The notes: generated from the sequence alone by a model not told the origin. A stretch of 64,000 nt of DNA from Marininema halotolerans (GCF_900116235.1 NZ_FPAA01000005.1:186001-250000); one strand, 5' to 3'; numbered from the stretch's first letter, positions 32,739-41,469 are shown. Numbers and translations are program-made.

Positions 32739-33301
32739 TTCATTCCAAAGCGAGCAACGGAATCATAAGCGGCAGTGGAAAGTCGAGTGAGGTTGCTTTA
32801 GGGGACTTTATTAAGGGGAAAATAGTGGGACAAAAGCTTCGTTGTCAACCTACTGATCGCGCCCAGGCAGTACTTAAAAAGATGAAGCGTAAAGGGGTAG
32901 AATACCTTCCTGTATTCCAAGGGGGAAAATTGGTCGGGATCGTTTGGGATCGAGATCTTCTCGAAGGAATGGTCAATCAAGGTCCTACGCAACGCATCCA
33001 TAAATTGATGAGGAAGAAGCCTCCTGTCGGAGGATTAAAGGATTCTCCGAAAGAAGCGATTCAGCTCATGGAGAAGCATGGTACCGCGTGCGTGACAGTG
33101 GTGGATAATGGGAAGGTAGCCGGGATCGTCACGTTAGCAGATCTTGCAGCGGAAAAATCCCTTTCGCACGAGGCAGGGCAAGCTTATCATCAACTTTCTC
33201 GTAAAGGTGAAAAAAAGGAGTCGGGTTATAAAGTAGGCATGATGGTTGCAGGCGTATTATTAGGGGCAGGTGCGTTGTTAGCGCTAAAATCTCGTGATTA
33301 A
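32735..33301 (+). CDS. CBS-pair protein with C-terminal membrane anchor (module A, second gene)
   Basis: A 188-residue protein with two CBS domains (about 27-85 and 88-145: GVEYLPVFQGGKLVGIVWDR; TACVTVVDNGKVAGIVTLAD) and a single hydrophobic helix at the extreme C-terminus (VGMMVAGVLLGAGALLAL), i.e. a tail anchor. CBS pairs bind adenine nucleotides such as AMP, ATP, SAM or c-di-AMP. It is coupled by ATGA overlap to the small TM gene upstream. A membrane-bound energy or nucleotide sensor is an inference. Paralogue at 33890. Confidence 0.85.
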   Translation: MIHSKASNGIISGSGKSSEVALGDFIKGKIVGQKLRCQPTDRAQAVLKKMKRKGVEYLPVFQGGKLVGIVWDRDLLEGMVNQGPTQRIHKLMRKKPPVGGLKDSPKEAIQLMEKHGTACVTVVDNGKVAGIVTLADLAAEKSLSHEAGQAYHQLSRKGEKKESGYKVGMMVAGVLLGAGALLALKSRD

Positions 33302-33605
33302 TGGAGGAGTTTTTCCTCCATTTCTTTAATTGATGAACACAATGAAGAGAGGGTGAAGGTACGATCACAATGTGAATGGTGATTTTCTATGTATAGAAAA
33401 CCTTCAATTCCGCTGGGTTCTCCTTACAATCCATGTGCAACGATCAGCAACCATTTGTATAATTTTCTGGGTGTTGGTTGACGTTAATTATCAAAATGCT
33501 TAATGGCCTGAAGAACACCAGGTCGAATGAAGAGAACTTTACATAACCAACAAAGGTTGACGGTTAAGGTGTTACGATATTGATTGGTGGAAGGGGTCGG
33601 GGCTG
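33302..33605 (+). other. 304-base gap between the two CBS modules
   Basis: No frame with a ribosome site. A TTGACG lies at about 33555, upstream of the second module, but a matching -10 at normal spacing is not clear. Confidence 0.5.
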
Positions 33606-33893
33606 ATGGCGAAGGAGAATAAAGGTTTATTGTGGATGGGAATTGCGATGGGTGGGATTGCGGTTGGAGCCGCTTTGATCTGGAAGCCCGAATGGGCGCG
33701 CCGTGCCCGAGAAGTATCGGAAGAGTTCATGGGACAACTTTCAACGGATTGGGGAGTTGAGGGAATGGATGCTTCTCAATCCTTCACTGAATTGGCGAGT
33801 CCGAAGCGAGTACCATCCAATGAGATGGTAGAAGATGATGGAACAAAAGAAGACGATAACATGTTTATAGTAAAGGCGGGGAGTGGCTCATGA
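33606..33893 (+). CDS. Small single-TM protein (module B, first gene)
   Basis: A 95-residue protein with one N-terminal hydrophobic helix (LLWMGIAMGGIAVGAALIW, about 8-26) followed by an amphipathic stretch (KPEWARRAREVSEEF) and an acidic tail (MVEDDGTKEDDN). It has the same organisation as the protein at 32427, though little sequence identity remains. ATG 33606 follows GGAAGGGG. The stop overlaps the CBS gene start (ATGA), repeating the coupling of module A. Function unknown. Confidence 0.72.
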   Translation: MAKENKGLLWMGIAMGGIAVGAALIWKPEWARRAREVSEEFMGQLSTDWGVEGMDASQSFTELASPKRVPSNEMVEDDGTKEDDNMFIVKAGSGS

Positions 33894-34411
33894 CAACACT
33901 CAACGATCAAATGAATAAAGAGGTGGAGGGCTGTACACCATCGGATCGACTCGGCGAAGTTGTGGATCGAATGGCGGAACAAGGGTTGGAATTCATGCCA
34001 GTCTGTGATGGCGAAAAATTGGTGGGTACGTTAACTGCCCGGGATATGATGCTCTCTGGGGCAGTGGGCAAACGTGGATATCGATTACCTGTTAAAAAGG
34101 TGATGAATCGTCGTCCTCCAGTTGCTAAGTTGAAGATGACACCAGAGCAAGCTTTGCGACAGATGGAGAAGCGCCATACTCGGTGGCTACCCGTAGTCGA
34201 CAAAGGAAAATACATCGGTCTGATTACCTTGGCAGACCTAGCGGTCATGGATGGAATGGGAGAAGAGGTAGGCGAAGTGTTAAGTCAGACACTGACCCCA
34301 AATCCACCTCGAATTCAACCATTTCCATGGAAAAAAGCCATTGCTACTGGCATGATGGTGACAGGTGCAGTTGCATTATGGATGATGCAACGGTCGGAAC
34401 AACCAAAATAA
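33890..34411 (+). CDS. CBS-pair protein with C-terminal membrane anchor (module B, second gene)
   Basis: A 173-residue paralogue of the protein at 32735. CBS domains are about 5-60 (GLEFMPVCDGEKLVGTLTAR) and 68-125 (HTRWLPVVDKGKYIGLITLA), followed by a Pro-rich linker (LTPNPPRIQPF) and a C-terminal hydrophobic helix (AIATGMMVTGAVALWMM). Both paralogues share the RRPPVA/KKPPVG linker between CBS domains. Translationally coupled to the small TM gene upstream. Ligand unknown. Confidence 0.85.
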   Translation: MTTLNDQMNKEVEGCTPSDRLGEVVDRMAEQGLEFMPVCDGEKLVGTLTARDMMLSGAVGKRGYRLPVKKVMNRRPPVAKLKMTPEQALRQMEKRHTRWLPVVDKGKYIGLITLADLAVMDGMGEEVGEVLSQTLTPNPPRIQPFPWKKAIATGMMVTGAVALWMMQRSEQPK

Positions 34412-34476
34412 AAATGTTTAAAATTTTGGGAAAAGGGTAATTCGCTAATATAGCACAATATTAAAGGAGTGATTGG

Positions 34477-34698
34477 ATGAAGTTTGATAAACTATTCCAA
34501 AAGAAGAAAAAGGAAAGCAAGTGGTTTACGAATGGACGAAAAAAGGAAAATTCCACCTGGTTAAAAACAACAGGAATCGCTATTGGTGGGCTGGTCTCTG
34601 CAGTAGCTGGTACAGCCGCTTATTTGCAAACCGAGAATGGTAAAAAAACGGTAAAGAAGGTTCGGAAAAAAGGATGGAGCTCATTAATCCAGAATTAA
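34477..34698 (+). CDS. Third small single-TM YtxH-like protein, without CBS partner
   Basis: A 73-residue protein with a very basic start (FQKKKKESKWFTNGRKKENS), one helix (GIAIGGLVSAVAGTAAYL, about 33-50) and the sequence QTENGKKTVKKVRKKG. The last feature resembles LNSEARTKVKNTSKD after the helix in the protein at 32427, so these are probably related. ATG 34477 follows AAAGGAGTG. It lies 65 bases downstream of module B and may share its transcript. Function unknown. Confidence 0.7.
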   Translation: MKFDKLFQKKKKESKWFTNGRKKENSTWLKTTGIAIGGLVSAVAGTAAYLQTENGKKTVKKVRKKGWSSLIQN

Positions 34699-34978
34699 AA
34701 CGATTAATTAATTAAAGGCATCTTGTCCGATCTGGGCAGGATGTCTTTTGCAAGAGAGAAAGGTGGAGAATGCTTGTTTAAAATGTTGCAAGATGAAGAG
34801 TGCTGAGAGTAAGATGGTAATTGTACCACTTGTAAGTCAAAGGTAGGCAGGAGCAATCGAAGGTTGTCAAAATCGAAGGCACTTGGGTAACTGATTGCCC
34901 TGATATCAGGGAGTTTGTAAAGTTTGTTGTTGAATAAGAATCCATGATTGCTCTAGGAGCCTTTTGGGAGGATGACTG

Positions 34979-35830
34979 ATGTCTCATCCGGTTCGGTCGG
35001 TCGCGATATTAATTGATTATGAGAACGTATTTTACGGTTTGAAAAAATACCACGTAGATCCTGATCATCCAGAGCCCCGACACAATCTTTTTCTTCAACT
35101 GAGGGAACATTATGGGCGAACGAATGTAAGGATGATGGAAGCCTATGCTGATTTTGATGTGCTAAATCAAGAGATATCCATGAATAGCCTTCAAAAGAAG
35201 CATGTCCATATCCATCAGGTATATGGGAATGGACGGGGGGGTGATGAACGGAAAAATGCTGCCGATATTCAATTATGTTTGGATGCTATGGATATCTTGC
35301 ATCAAATTCCAGAGATTGATACGTTCGTCATCGTCAGTGCTGATCAGGATATGGTACCTTTACTTGATCGATTGTGGTCCCGCGGTAAACGTGTTGAACT
35401 CTTTTGTTTACAAGATGAAAGTTGGTCGAAAACAGCACGAATGGAAGACTTTTGCGATGAGGTTTACAACTTATTTGACTTCCTTCATATTCGTCAATTC
35501 CAAAACCTATCGCAAATGGATCGTTTAGTTCATGATGGATTGGTTCAAATTTATGAATGGTATCAGGATCCGAATAATAGCGGTAAAAGTTATGGAGCCA
35601 GTTGGATTCGTAAGGATTTGGTTAAACGGTTTGGGATATCGGAGGAAGATGCAGCATCACTTTTTAATAAGTTAGTTCATGGAAGATATTTAGAACCTTA
35701 TGAAATTGCAGTTGATGGAAATATTTATTATGGTTACCAAGTAAACATGGAACATCCACAAGTTCGTAAAGTGTTACGTATTGCTGGGTATCGTGTGATC
35801 GGCGAAAGGCCCACAGATATCGTTGATTGA
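34979..35830 (+). CDS. NYN-domain PIN-like ribonuclease-type protein
   Basis: A 283-residue protein with an N-terminal NYN (LabA/Limkain-b1 type, PIN-like) domain. Conserved acidic residues are D13 (LIDYENV), D95 (KNAADIQLCLDA) and D121/D123 (VSADQDM), the expected metal-dependent nuclease centre. The C-terminal ~110 residues form a separate helical/winged part (SWIRKDLVKRFGISEEDAAS), like the LOTUS/OST-HTH-type extensions of such proteins. RNA cleavage is inferred from the family. ATG 34979 follows GGGAGG. A promoter for the next gene overlaps its stop. Confidence 0.87.
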   Translation: MSHPVRSVAILIDYENVFYGLKKYHVDPDHPEPRHNLFLQLREHYGRTNVRMMEAYADFDVLNQEISMNSLQKKHVHIHQVYGNGRGGDERKNAADIQLCLDAMDILHQIPEIDTFVIVSADQDMVPLLDRLWSRGKRVELFCLQDESWSKTARMEDFCDEVYNLFDFLHIRQFQNLSQMDRLVHDGLVQIYEWYQDPNNSGKSYGASWIRKDLVKRFGISEEDAASLFNKLVHGRYLEPYEIAVDGNIYYGYQVNMEHPQVRKVLRIAGYRVIGERPTDIVD

Positions 35831-35833
35831 TTG

Positions 35834-35842
35834 TGTTATAAT
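35834..35842 (+). promoter_or_regulatory. Extended -10 promoter for the Asp23-family gene
   Basis: TG-t-TATAAT at 35834-35842, directly after the NYN stop codon and about 70 bases before the Asp23-family start. No good -35. Confidence 0.5.
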
Positions 35843-35912
35843 AAAGGTACTTTGGTAAGATCGGTGTCATTGAAAGGGTGTTTTCTTGTAGAGCAAAGGG
35901 AGGGTTGTTTAA

Positions 35913-36290
35913 ATGGCTGAATATGGATCCGAGGGAGCTATCCGCATCGCAGATGATGTTGTCGCAGTAATTGCAGGCTTAGCGGCTACAAAAACGAAAG
36001 GCATTGCTGGGATGTCAGGCGGAATCACTGAAGGATGGGCAAAACGTGTCAGTGGAAAGAACGTTACTAAAGGGGTTACCGTCGAAGTAGGTCAAGTGGA
36101 GACAGCTATTGATTTGCGAGTCATTGTGGATTATGGTACAAAAATTCATGAACTCTCTCGTGATTTACAGGTGAATGTTAAGGAAGCAGTGGAAACGATG
36201 ACGGGACTGTCTGTCGTTGAAGTGAATGTGAAAGTAGAAGGTGTCTACTTCAAAGAAGAGAGTACTGAACCTGAGCGTTCTATAAAATAA
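35913..36290 (+). CDS. Asp23/Gls24 family envelope stress protein
   Basis: A 125-residue DUF322 protein. IRIADDVVAVIAGLAATKTK, GIAGMSGG, VTVEVGQVETAIDLRVIVDY and VVEVNVKVEGV are the family strands and helices. Members (Asp23, YqhY, YloU) are abundant cytosolic or membrane-associated proteins linked to cell-envelope stress and, for YqhY, to acetyl-CoA carboxylase. ATG 35913 follows GGGAGGG. Monocistronic, with its own extended -10 promoter and a strong terminator. Confidence 0.92.
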   Translation: MAEYGSEGAIRIADDVVAVIAGLAATKTKGIAGMSGGITEGWAKRVSGKNVTKGVTVEVGQVETAIDLRVIVDYGTKIHELSRDLQVNVKEAVETMTGLSVVEVNVKVEGVYFKEESTEPERSIK

Positions 36291-36296
36291 ATTATT

Positions 36297-36330
36297 AAAA
36301 AGCCTGGCTGATATATTGCCAGGCTTTTTT
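36297..36330 (+). terminator. Terminator after the Asp23-family gene
   Basis: AAAAAGCCTGGC tgatatatt GCCAGGCTTTTTT. Confidence 0.93.
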
Positions 36331-36346
36331 CGATATACTTACTATA

Positions 36347-36685
36347 TTAAGATAAATCTTCTTTAATGGAGGCGATGGCTTTATCGATCTTTTCTTGAAA
36401 AGCCTCAGGGATTGATGCTGATGAATCAAGGCCGTGTGGAAAAATGTGTCGAACAAAAATGGGCTTATCAAGAACCACTTTTGCTTTTGGATTCTCTAGT
36501 GCCCCTTGTGTAGTATGAGCTTGAATACGCAAATAGTAGTCCGATTCTTCGTTGGAGAATTTCATATCAAAATTTGCTTTTCCATAGTCCCAGGACCAAC
36601 GTACAAAACCTGCCTTGAGCATGGTTTTTTCTACATCACCAAAAGTACCTCGAATGCCTTTTATCCCGGTATCTGCTAAGATCAT
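36347..36685 (-). CDS. YugN-like family protein
   Basis: A 112-residue protein with similarity to YugN: FGDVEKTMLKAGFVRWSWDY, ANFDMKFSNEESDYYLRI and KPIFVRHIFPHGLD recall the family core. Function is unknown. An in-frame ATG at 36718 exists, but ATG 36685 is preceded by AGAGGAGG with nine-base spacing and the extra eleven residues look noncoding. Single minus-strand gene divergent from the M20 peptidase gene. Confidence 0.7.
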   Translation of the reverse strand: MILADTGIKGIRGTFGDVEKTMLKAGFVRWSWDYGKANFDMKFSNEESDYYLRIQAHTTQGALENPKAKVVLDKPIFVRHIFPHGLDSSASIPEAFQEKIDKAIASIKEDLS

Positions 36686-36849
36686 CGGATTTACTCCTCC
36701 TCTGGGTAGTCTTTCCACGGGGGATTCTTTATCATCATAGTATTTTCCAAGGAATCACGCAATATGACGGAGGTTGTCGAAGGGTTATCTACGATCAGAA
36801 TTTTGGGTGAATCATTTAAGGAAATAAGGAAAGAAAGGTGTGATTGAAT

Positions 36850-38070
36850 ATGCATTCGATGAATGATTTGCGTGCGCGAATCGAAGCAATATTCCCTAAG
36901 ATGGTTCAATTGCGAAGAGAATTCCATCAAGCACCAGAACTATCATTTTGTGAGGAGAACACTCCGCGTCGCGTTGCTGAAATTTTGCAACAATTAGGAT
37001 TTCATGTACGAACAAATGTGGGTGGAAGAGGGGTAGTCGGTATATTAGAAGGAGGCAAGCCTGGTAAAACAGTGGCTTTACGAGCGGACATGGATGCCCT
37101 TCCGATCCAGGATGAAAAAGAAGATTGTCCGTATCGATCCCGTGTACCGGGCGTCATGCATGCTTGTGGACATGATGGTCATACGGCCTCACTCCTTGGC
37201 GTTGCTGAAATTCTGGCGGAAATACGTGAGGAGATAGCGGGAAGATTTGTCCTACTTTTTCAACACGCAGAAGAGGTTGTTCCAGGTGGTGCACAGGCGA
37301 TGATTGCTGACCATGCCCTAGATGGTGTGGATGCAATTTATGGTGTTCACTTATGGACCCCTTTTCCTTATGGGATAATCGGTTTACGTGAAGGTAGACT
37401 GATGGCAGCTGCGGACTCCTTTCATATTGAGGTGATTGGGAAGGGTGGACATGGGGGACTTCCACATACCACAACGGATGCGATTGTGGCAGCTTCTCAT
37501 CTCATCGTTAATCTACAATCGATTATTAGTCGTCGCCTTAATCCGCTACAATCGGGTGTCATCTCCGTGGGGCATGTTCATGGAGGAAAGGCCTACAATA
37601 TCATTGCTGAACGTTGTGTAATCGATGGAACCGTACGTTCTTTTGATCCAGACATACGGCAAATGCTAAAAGAACAAATTGAACGCACCACCAAGCAAAC
37701 CTGCGAAATGGTGGGTGCACAGTGTGAGATTCAATATGATTGGGGGTATCCACCGGTTGTTAATGATGGGACAGAAGCCAAAAGAATGATCAAGGTTGCC
37801 CAATCGATGATAGGGGATAAAAATACGTGGGAGATTTCACCTTTAATGGCGGGCGAGGACTTTTCCTATTATCTGCATAAAATTCCTGGCTGTTTTGCCA
37901 TGGTGGGTGCTGGAAATGAGGAGAAGGGGTATACTTATCCGCATCATCATCCTCGCTTTAACTTTGATGAACGAGTCATGAAAACATCCGCTGAATTATT
38001 AATTCGTAGTGGCATCGATTATCTAACTACCCATGATCAAACCATTGTTCAAAATCTTTCGCGTTCCTAA
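36850..38070 (+). CDS. M20 family amidohydrolase (N-acyl-amino-acid hydrolase type)
   Basis: A 406-residue M20D metallohydrolase. ELSFCEENTPRRVAEIL is typical of the start. Metal-site residues are in ALRADMDALPI, MHACGHDGHTASLLG and LFQHAEEVVPGGA, followed by the dimerisation domain beginning GKGGHGGLPHTTTDA; the final ligand is in PLMAGEDFSYYL and HHHPRFNFDE. Such enzymes hydrolyse N-acyl or N-acetyl amino acids or hippurate-like substrates. ATG 36850 follows GAAAGGTGTG; TTG 36844 is a less likely alternative. Single gene. Confidence 0.93.
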   Translation: MHSMNDLRARIEAIFPKMVQLRREFHQAPELSFCEENTPRRVAEILQQLGFHVRTNVGGRGVVGILEGGKPGKTVALRADMDALPIQDEKEDCPYRSRVPGVMHACGHDGHTASLLGVAEILAEIREEIAGRFVLLFQHAEEVVPGGAQAMIADHALDGVDAIYGVHLWTPFPYGIIGLREGRLMAAADSFHIEVIGKGGHGGLPHTTTDAIVAASHLIVNLQSIISRRLNPLQSGVISVGHVHGGKAYNIIAERCVIDGTVRSFDPDIRQMLKEQIERTTKQTCEMVGAQCEIQYDWGYPPVVNDGTEAKRMIKVAQSMIGDKNTWEISPLMAGEDFSYYLHKIPGCFAMVGAGNEEKGYTYPHHHPRFNFDERVMKTSAELLIRSGIDYLTTHDQTIVQNLSRS

Positions 38071-38117
38071 TCTTGATAAATCCCTCGAAATTAAGATTTT
38101 CTTATAGCAAATTTAAA

Positions 38118-38240
38118 TCAGTGGTGGCGGTTACGAAAAAAATCAATCCAATTTTTAGTTGCGAAATAGATAAAAACTACAACTCCCACTATCAAGATGG
38201 CTGATAGTATTAAGCCGGGTATACCAAGTGCACTGATCAA
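38118..38240 (-). CDS. 40-residue single-TM peptide, TatA-like N-terminus
   Basis: Short minus-strand frame with TTG 38240 seven bases after GGAGGT. The product begins ISALGIPGLILSAILIVGVV, a transmembrane helix with the GIPGLIL start typical of TatA, then turns amphipathic and basic (ATKNWIDFFRNRHH) and stops. It lacks the FGP hinge motif and the long TatA amphipathic helix. It may be a small regulatory or envelope peptide rather than a translocase subunit. Good ribosome site; too short for normal gene callers. Confidence 0.6.
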   Translation of the reverse strand: MISALGIPGLILSAILIVGVVVFIYFATKNWIDFFRNRHH

Positions 38241-38325
38241 TGGGATTACCTCCGATTCCATTAAAAATACTTACTCAGTCAGAGATTTCGTTTGTTTGCT
38301 GACCATTAAATATCTGTGAAATAAA

Positions 38326-38362
38326 AGAGGCTTGAGATTGCAGTATTGCAACTCAAGCCTCT
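38326..38362 (-). terminator. Terminator of the ABC transporter operon
   Basis: AGAGGCTTGAG / CTCAAGCCTCT perfect 11-bp stem; read on the minus strand it is followed by TTTTAT. Confidence 0.82.
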
Positions 38363-38441
38363 CATTTATTCTACTAAGGATACGGAATAGAAAGCAAATG
38401 TTTTCTACTACGATTGTAGTGATCAACAACTGATTTTCTTC

Positions 38442-39419
38442 TTAATCCCCAGAGACAATATCACGTTTGTTAAAAAGAATCCAGGTGAGCGCCATAAAGA
38501 TTAGATAGTAGATAGATAATACGATGATGGAAAAGGAAAGGCTCATTCCCTCAAGGGGAGCACTTCCTTGAAAGTAAGGAGTGAGATCGATATTGGCAAA
38601 CAAGATGTACTTGGCCCAGGATACATTCATTCCGCTTAGGATTCCGACGATGGTGTTCCCTGTAAAGGTTAAAAATATTGAAAGTCCTATCGCTAACGAT
38701 GAGGATCGGAAGACCGTTGAAATCATGAAGGCAAAGGTTACCATCATAAGAAGACTCACACACCTTAAACCATAAAGCGTAAAGATATGCAGCACCATGC
38801 TTTTTTCCACAACTCCCCCATGTTCATACACGAGATATGGGGAGGATAAATTTCCTACACCATAAAGCAACGCTCCACAAGTGAGTGAAAAGAGGAAAAG
38901 TACGATTAACATTGAGACAGCAAAACCCAAGGTGGCTAGATATTTAGACAAAAGAATTTTAGACCGGGTGGATGAACGAATCATCAGGAGTTTGATCGTT
39001 CCCCAAGTAAACTCTCCTGCTACACTAATCGATGCGACAATGATTGTAAATAATACGATAAGCGCAGTAAGGGAGTCGGTATTTACCATAAATCCCCATA
39101 ACGTTCCCTCATTCGGAGATATATCGTGATCGAGACGATATTGATTAAGTGCGATTTGTTCCTTTAGGGAATCGAGGTAAGGCTTAGGAAGATCCTCTTC
39201 TTGTAGACTTTGTTTGTCGTGTGTGATCTGCTGTTGAAGTTCTGTTTGCCAATTATTTTGTTTTGTGGGTGCTCCAAAGAGATAGCCGCTCTCATCATAC
39301 TTGGTGATAGAGGCAAAGGCAATGGTGACCAGAATCAAAATGCCGATCATCGCAAGGGTGCCTGTTCGACGATAGATTTTCATATTTTCATTTTGTAGCA
39401 GTCTTAGAAAATTAGGCAA
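38442..39419 (-). CDS. ABC-2 type transporter permease
   Basis: A 325-residue integral membrane protein with six hydrophobic helices. An N-terminal helix (LAMIGILILVTIAFASI) is followed by a large polar loop (about 45-105). Later helices include ALIVLFTIIVASISVAGEF with the EFxWGTIKLLM motif characteristic of bacitracin/lantibiotic-type ABC-2 permeases. TTG 39419 overlaps the stop of the ATPase gene by eight bases, so they are coupled. The pair likely forms an exporter or flippase of the BcrAB type; the substrate is unknown. Last gene in the operon. Confidence 0.88.
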   Translation of the reverse strand: MPNFLRLLQNENMKIYRRTGTLAMIGILILVTIAFASITKYDESGYLFGAPTKQNNWQTELQQQITHDKQSLQEEDLPKPYLDSLKEQIALNQYRLDHDISPNEGTLWGFMVNTDSLTALIVLFTIIVASISVAGEFTWGTIKLLMIRSSTRSKILLSKYLATLGFAVSMLIVLFLFSLTCGALLYGVGNLSSPYLVYEHGGVVEKSMVLHIFTLYGLRCVSLLMMVTFAFMISTVFRSSSLAIGLSIFLTFTGNTIVGILSGMNVSWAKYILFANIDLTPYFQGSAPLEGMSLSFSIIVLSIYYLIFMALTWILFNKRDIVSGD

Positions 39420-40332
39420 TGCTATTTCCCCCTGTCATTTCAAGGAAGCGATCTTCCAGGGTTTGATTGATATGCATAATGGCATAAATTTTAATGTTCT
39501 CATTAACAAGAAAATGATTGATATCTGGTATTTTTTCATGTTCAACTTCCATGATAAGAGCATGATCTTGTTGTTCCACTGGGGTATTAAGAAATTGTTG
39601 CAAAAGTTGATGAGCTTTTTGAATGGGATCTGCGATGATGCGAATTTTGCGTGTGGGTTCATCCCTGAATTCACGCATTTCCTTTACACCAATAAGGGAA
39701 CCATTTTGGATAATTCCAATGCGGTCGCACATGAGCTCCATTTCTGCAAGTTGATGACTGGAGACCAGGACAGCCATATTTTCTTCACGTGCTAATTGGA
39801 GTAAATGCTCACGCATCTCTTTGACTCCTTTTGGATCGAGGCCATTCGTAGGCTCGTCCAATATGAGCAAGGAGGGAGAATGAAGGAGCGCTTGGGCAAT
39901 TCCGAGTCGTTGCCGCATGCCTAAAGAATAGGTTTTTACTTTGTCATGGATTCGTTTTTCTAATCCCACTTGGTTAACGACTTCATCAATCCGAGATTTT
40001 GGAACCCCTTTACACATGCGCCAGTAGTGAATCAAATTTTGATAGCCTGTTAAAAATTTATACATTTCAGGATTTTCAACGATCCCACCTACATGAGAAA
40101 TTGCTTTCTCAAAGTGTTTTTCTAGATCATACCCAGCAATGGTTACCTTGCCAGCTGTCATATCGGCCAATCCTACAAGCATGCGGATGGTTGTTGTTTT
40201 ACCCGCACCATTGGGTCCTAAGAACCCAAAGATTTCCCCTGGATAGATCGTTAAATCGATGTTGTTGACCAGTTTTTTGTTGCCAATGACTTTTGTTAAC
40301 CCTTGCGCGTGTAAGACAGGTTTTTGTGACAT
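39412..40332 (-). CDS. ABC transporter ATP-binding protein (BcrA-like)
   Basis: A 306-residue ATPase. Walker A is GPNGAGKTT (about 41-49), the Q-loop is followed by GYQNLIHYWRM, the signature is YSLGMRQRLGIAQ, Walker B is LLILDEPTNGLDP and the switch is SSHQLAE. The C-terminal ~90 residues are the regulatory extension of the BcrA/drug-exporter family. ATG 40332 follows AGGAGG. It partners with the overlapping permease gene and follows the GntR-controlled ATPase gene upstream. Confidence 0.93.
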   Translation of the reverse strand: MSQKPVLHAQGLTKVIGNKKLVNNIDLTIYPGEIFGFLGPNGAGKTTTIRMLVGLADMTAGKVTIAGYDLEKHFEKAISHVGGIVENPEMYKFLTGYQNLIHYWRMCKGVPKSRIDEVVNQVGLEKRIHDKVKTYSLGMRQRLGIAQALLHSPSLLILDEPTNGLDPKGVKEMREHLLQLAREENMAVLVSSHQLAEMELMCDRIGIIQNGSLIGVKEMREFRDEPTRKIRIIADPIQKAHQLLQQFLNTPVEQQDHALIMEVEHEKIPDINHFLVNENIKIYAIMHINQTLEDRFLEMTGGNSIA

Positions 40333-40380
40333 GATCAACCTCCTATATGATGGTGGTTTTTATTTTAAATGATGGGTCAA

Positions 40381-41085
40381 TCAATGATTTGTGGCTTTTG
40401 TATAGGTTTGGTTCATCCATTCGCGAATACCGACACCTTCCCGGGAACGTAAATCTTCAACGGCGATTTGTTCGATAAGTGCCCCTTGTCGAATGGCGAT
40501 GATCTGATCAAGTAGGGGCTCCATTTCGTCCACTTCATGGGTGGTGATCACCAGTGTTTGCCGATCGAAGTCTACGAAAGAGATTAAGCCTTTGATAATG
40601 GAATCGCGCACCATAGGATCTAAGCCGGAGAGTGGTTCATCCATAAGAATGACAGGAGCTTTGCGGGCAAGAGTGAGCAGAATTTTAACTCTCGCCTGAT
40701 TTCCTTTGGATAGGTGCTTAATGGTTGTTTTCGGATCCAGTTTCATAAAGTCTAGAATCTCATGGGCTAATGTGTGATCAAAATCAACAAATTGGGAGGC
40801 TTGCCAATTCATCATTTCGCCAATAGTAAAAAAAGAATAGGCGAGCTCTCTCTCGGATAGGTAAGCGACTTGATTTGCAATTTGGCGGGTGACTTTTTTT
40901 GAATGGAAAGAGACTGTACCATGGCTAGGTCGAACGAGACCCGCCATCAATTTTAATAGGGTCGATTTACCACTACCATTTTCACCGATTATACCAGTGA
41001 TTGACCCTGGGGGTACTGTGAATGTAATATCCGTGAGTGCGGTTTTTCGCAGGTAACGTTTACTCACATTTTCAAGTTGTATCAT
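40381..41085 (-). CDS. ABC transporter ATP-binding protein (YtrB-like)
   Basis: A 234-residue ATPase with Walker A GENGSGKST, signature HLSKGNQARVKI (an SKGNQ variant of LSGGQ that is usual in the YtrB branch), Walker B VILMDEPLSGLDP and switch ITTHEVDE. YtrB-type ATPases work with small membrane proteins under a GntR-family YtrA repressor and respond to cell-wall antibiotics. ATG 41085 follows GAGGAGG. It overlaps the upstream GntR gene by 14 bases, showing coupling. Partner permease is probably the protein at 41470-42171. Confidence 0.9.
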   Translation of the reverse strand: MIQLENVSKRYLRKTALTDITFTVPPGSITGIIGENGSGKSTLLKLMAGLVRPSHGTVSFHSKKVTRQIANQVAYLSERELAYSFFTIGEMMNWQASQFVDFDHTLAHEILDFMKLDPKTTIKHLSKGNQARVKILLTLARKAPVILMDEPLSGLDPMVRDSIIKGLISFVDFDRQTLVITTHEVDEMEPLLDQIIAIRQGALIEQIAVEDLRSREGVGIREWMNQTYTKATNH

Positions 41086-41464
41086 GGGTAGACGCCTCCT
41101 CATGTTGTTCTAGGTAGTGGGTTAATCCTGATAGGATTTCCTTCGAAGTAAATCCCATCTCGTTCATCCCTTCGACGAAGGATGCAATTTGAGATTGGCG
41201 CATCTCATCCCGGAGTTGTTCAAGTCGTTCTTCATTTTCTGTAATAAATGTTCCTTGTCCCCGTCGACTCTCTACAATCCCCATTCTTTCTAACTCACTG
41301 TATGTGCGTTGAACGGTATTGGGGTTGACATTGGATTGGACTGCCATATCACGAACGGAGGGCATTTTATCACCAGGGTCGAGTTCATGTCGAAGAATTC
41401 GCCTTCGTATTTTTTCGGCGAGTTGTAAATAGATCGGGCTTGATTGATCATATTGAACAGCCAC
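41072..41464 (-). CDS. GntR-family repressor, YtrA-like
   Basis: A 130-residue regulator with a GntR winged HTH (SSPIYLQLAEKIRRRILRHE, KMPSVRDMAVQSNVNPNTVQ, GIVESRRGQGTFI) and a short C-terminal helical dimerisation part, as in the YtrA subfamily. The frame is open far upstream, but GTG 41464 is eight bases after GAGGTG and matches family length. It sits inside the ABC operon. Two TGTACTAAT boxes upstream of the first gene resemble YtrA-type operators, suggesting that it represses the whole operon. Confidence 0.9.
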   Translation of the reverse strand: MAVQYDQSSPIYLQLAEKIRRRILRHELDPGDKMPSVRDMAVQSNVNPNTVQRTYSELERMGIVESRRGQGTFITENEERLEQLRDEMRQSQIASFVEGMNEMGFTSKEILSGLTHYLEQHEEASTHDTT

Positions 41465-41469
41465 AGGTT

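Noticed and set aside
36844-36850. TTG start for the M20 peptidase
   Set aside because: It sits too close to the GAAAGGTGTG ribosome site; ATG 36850 fits better.
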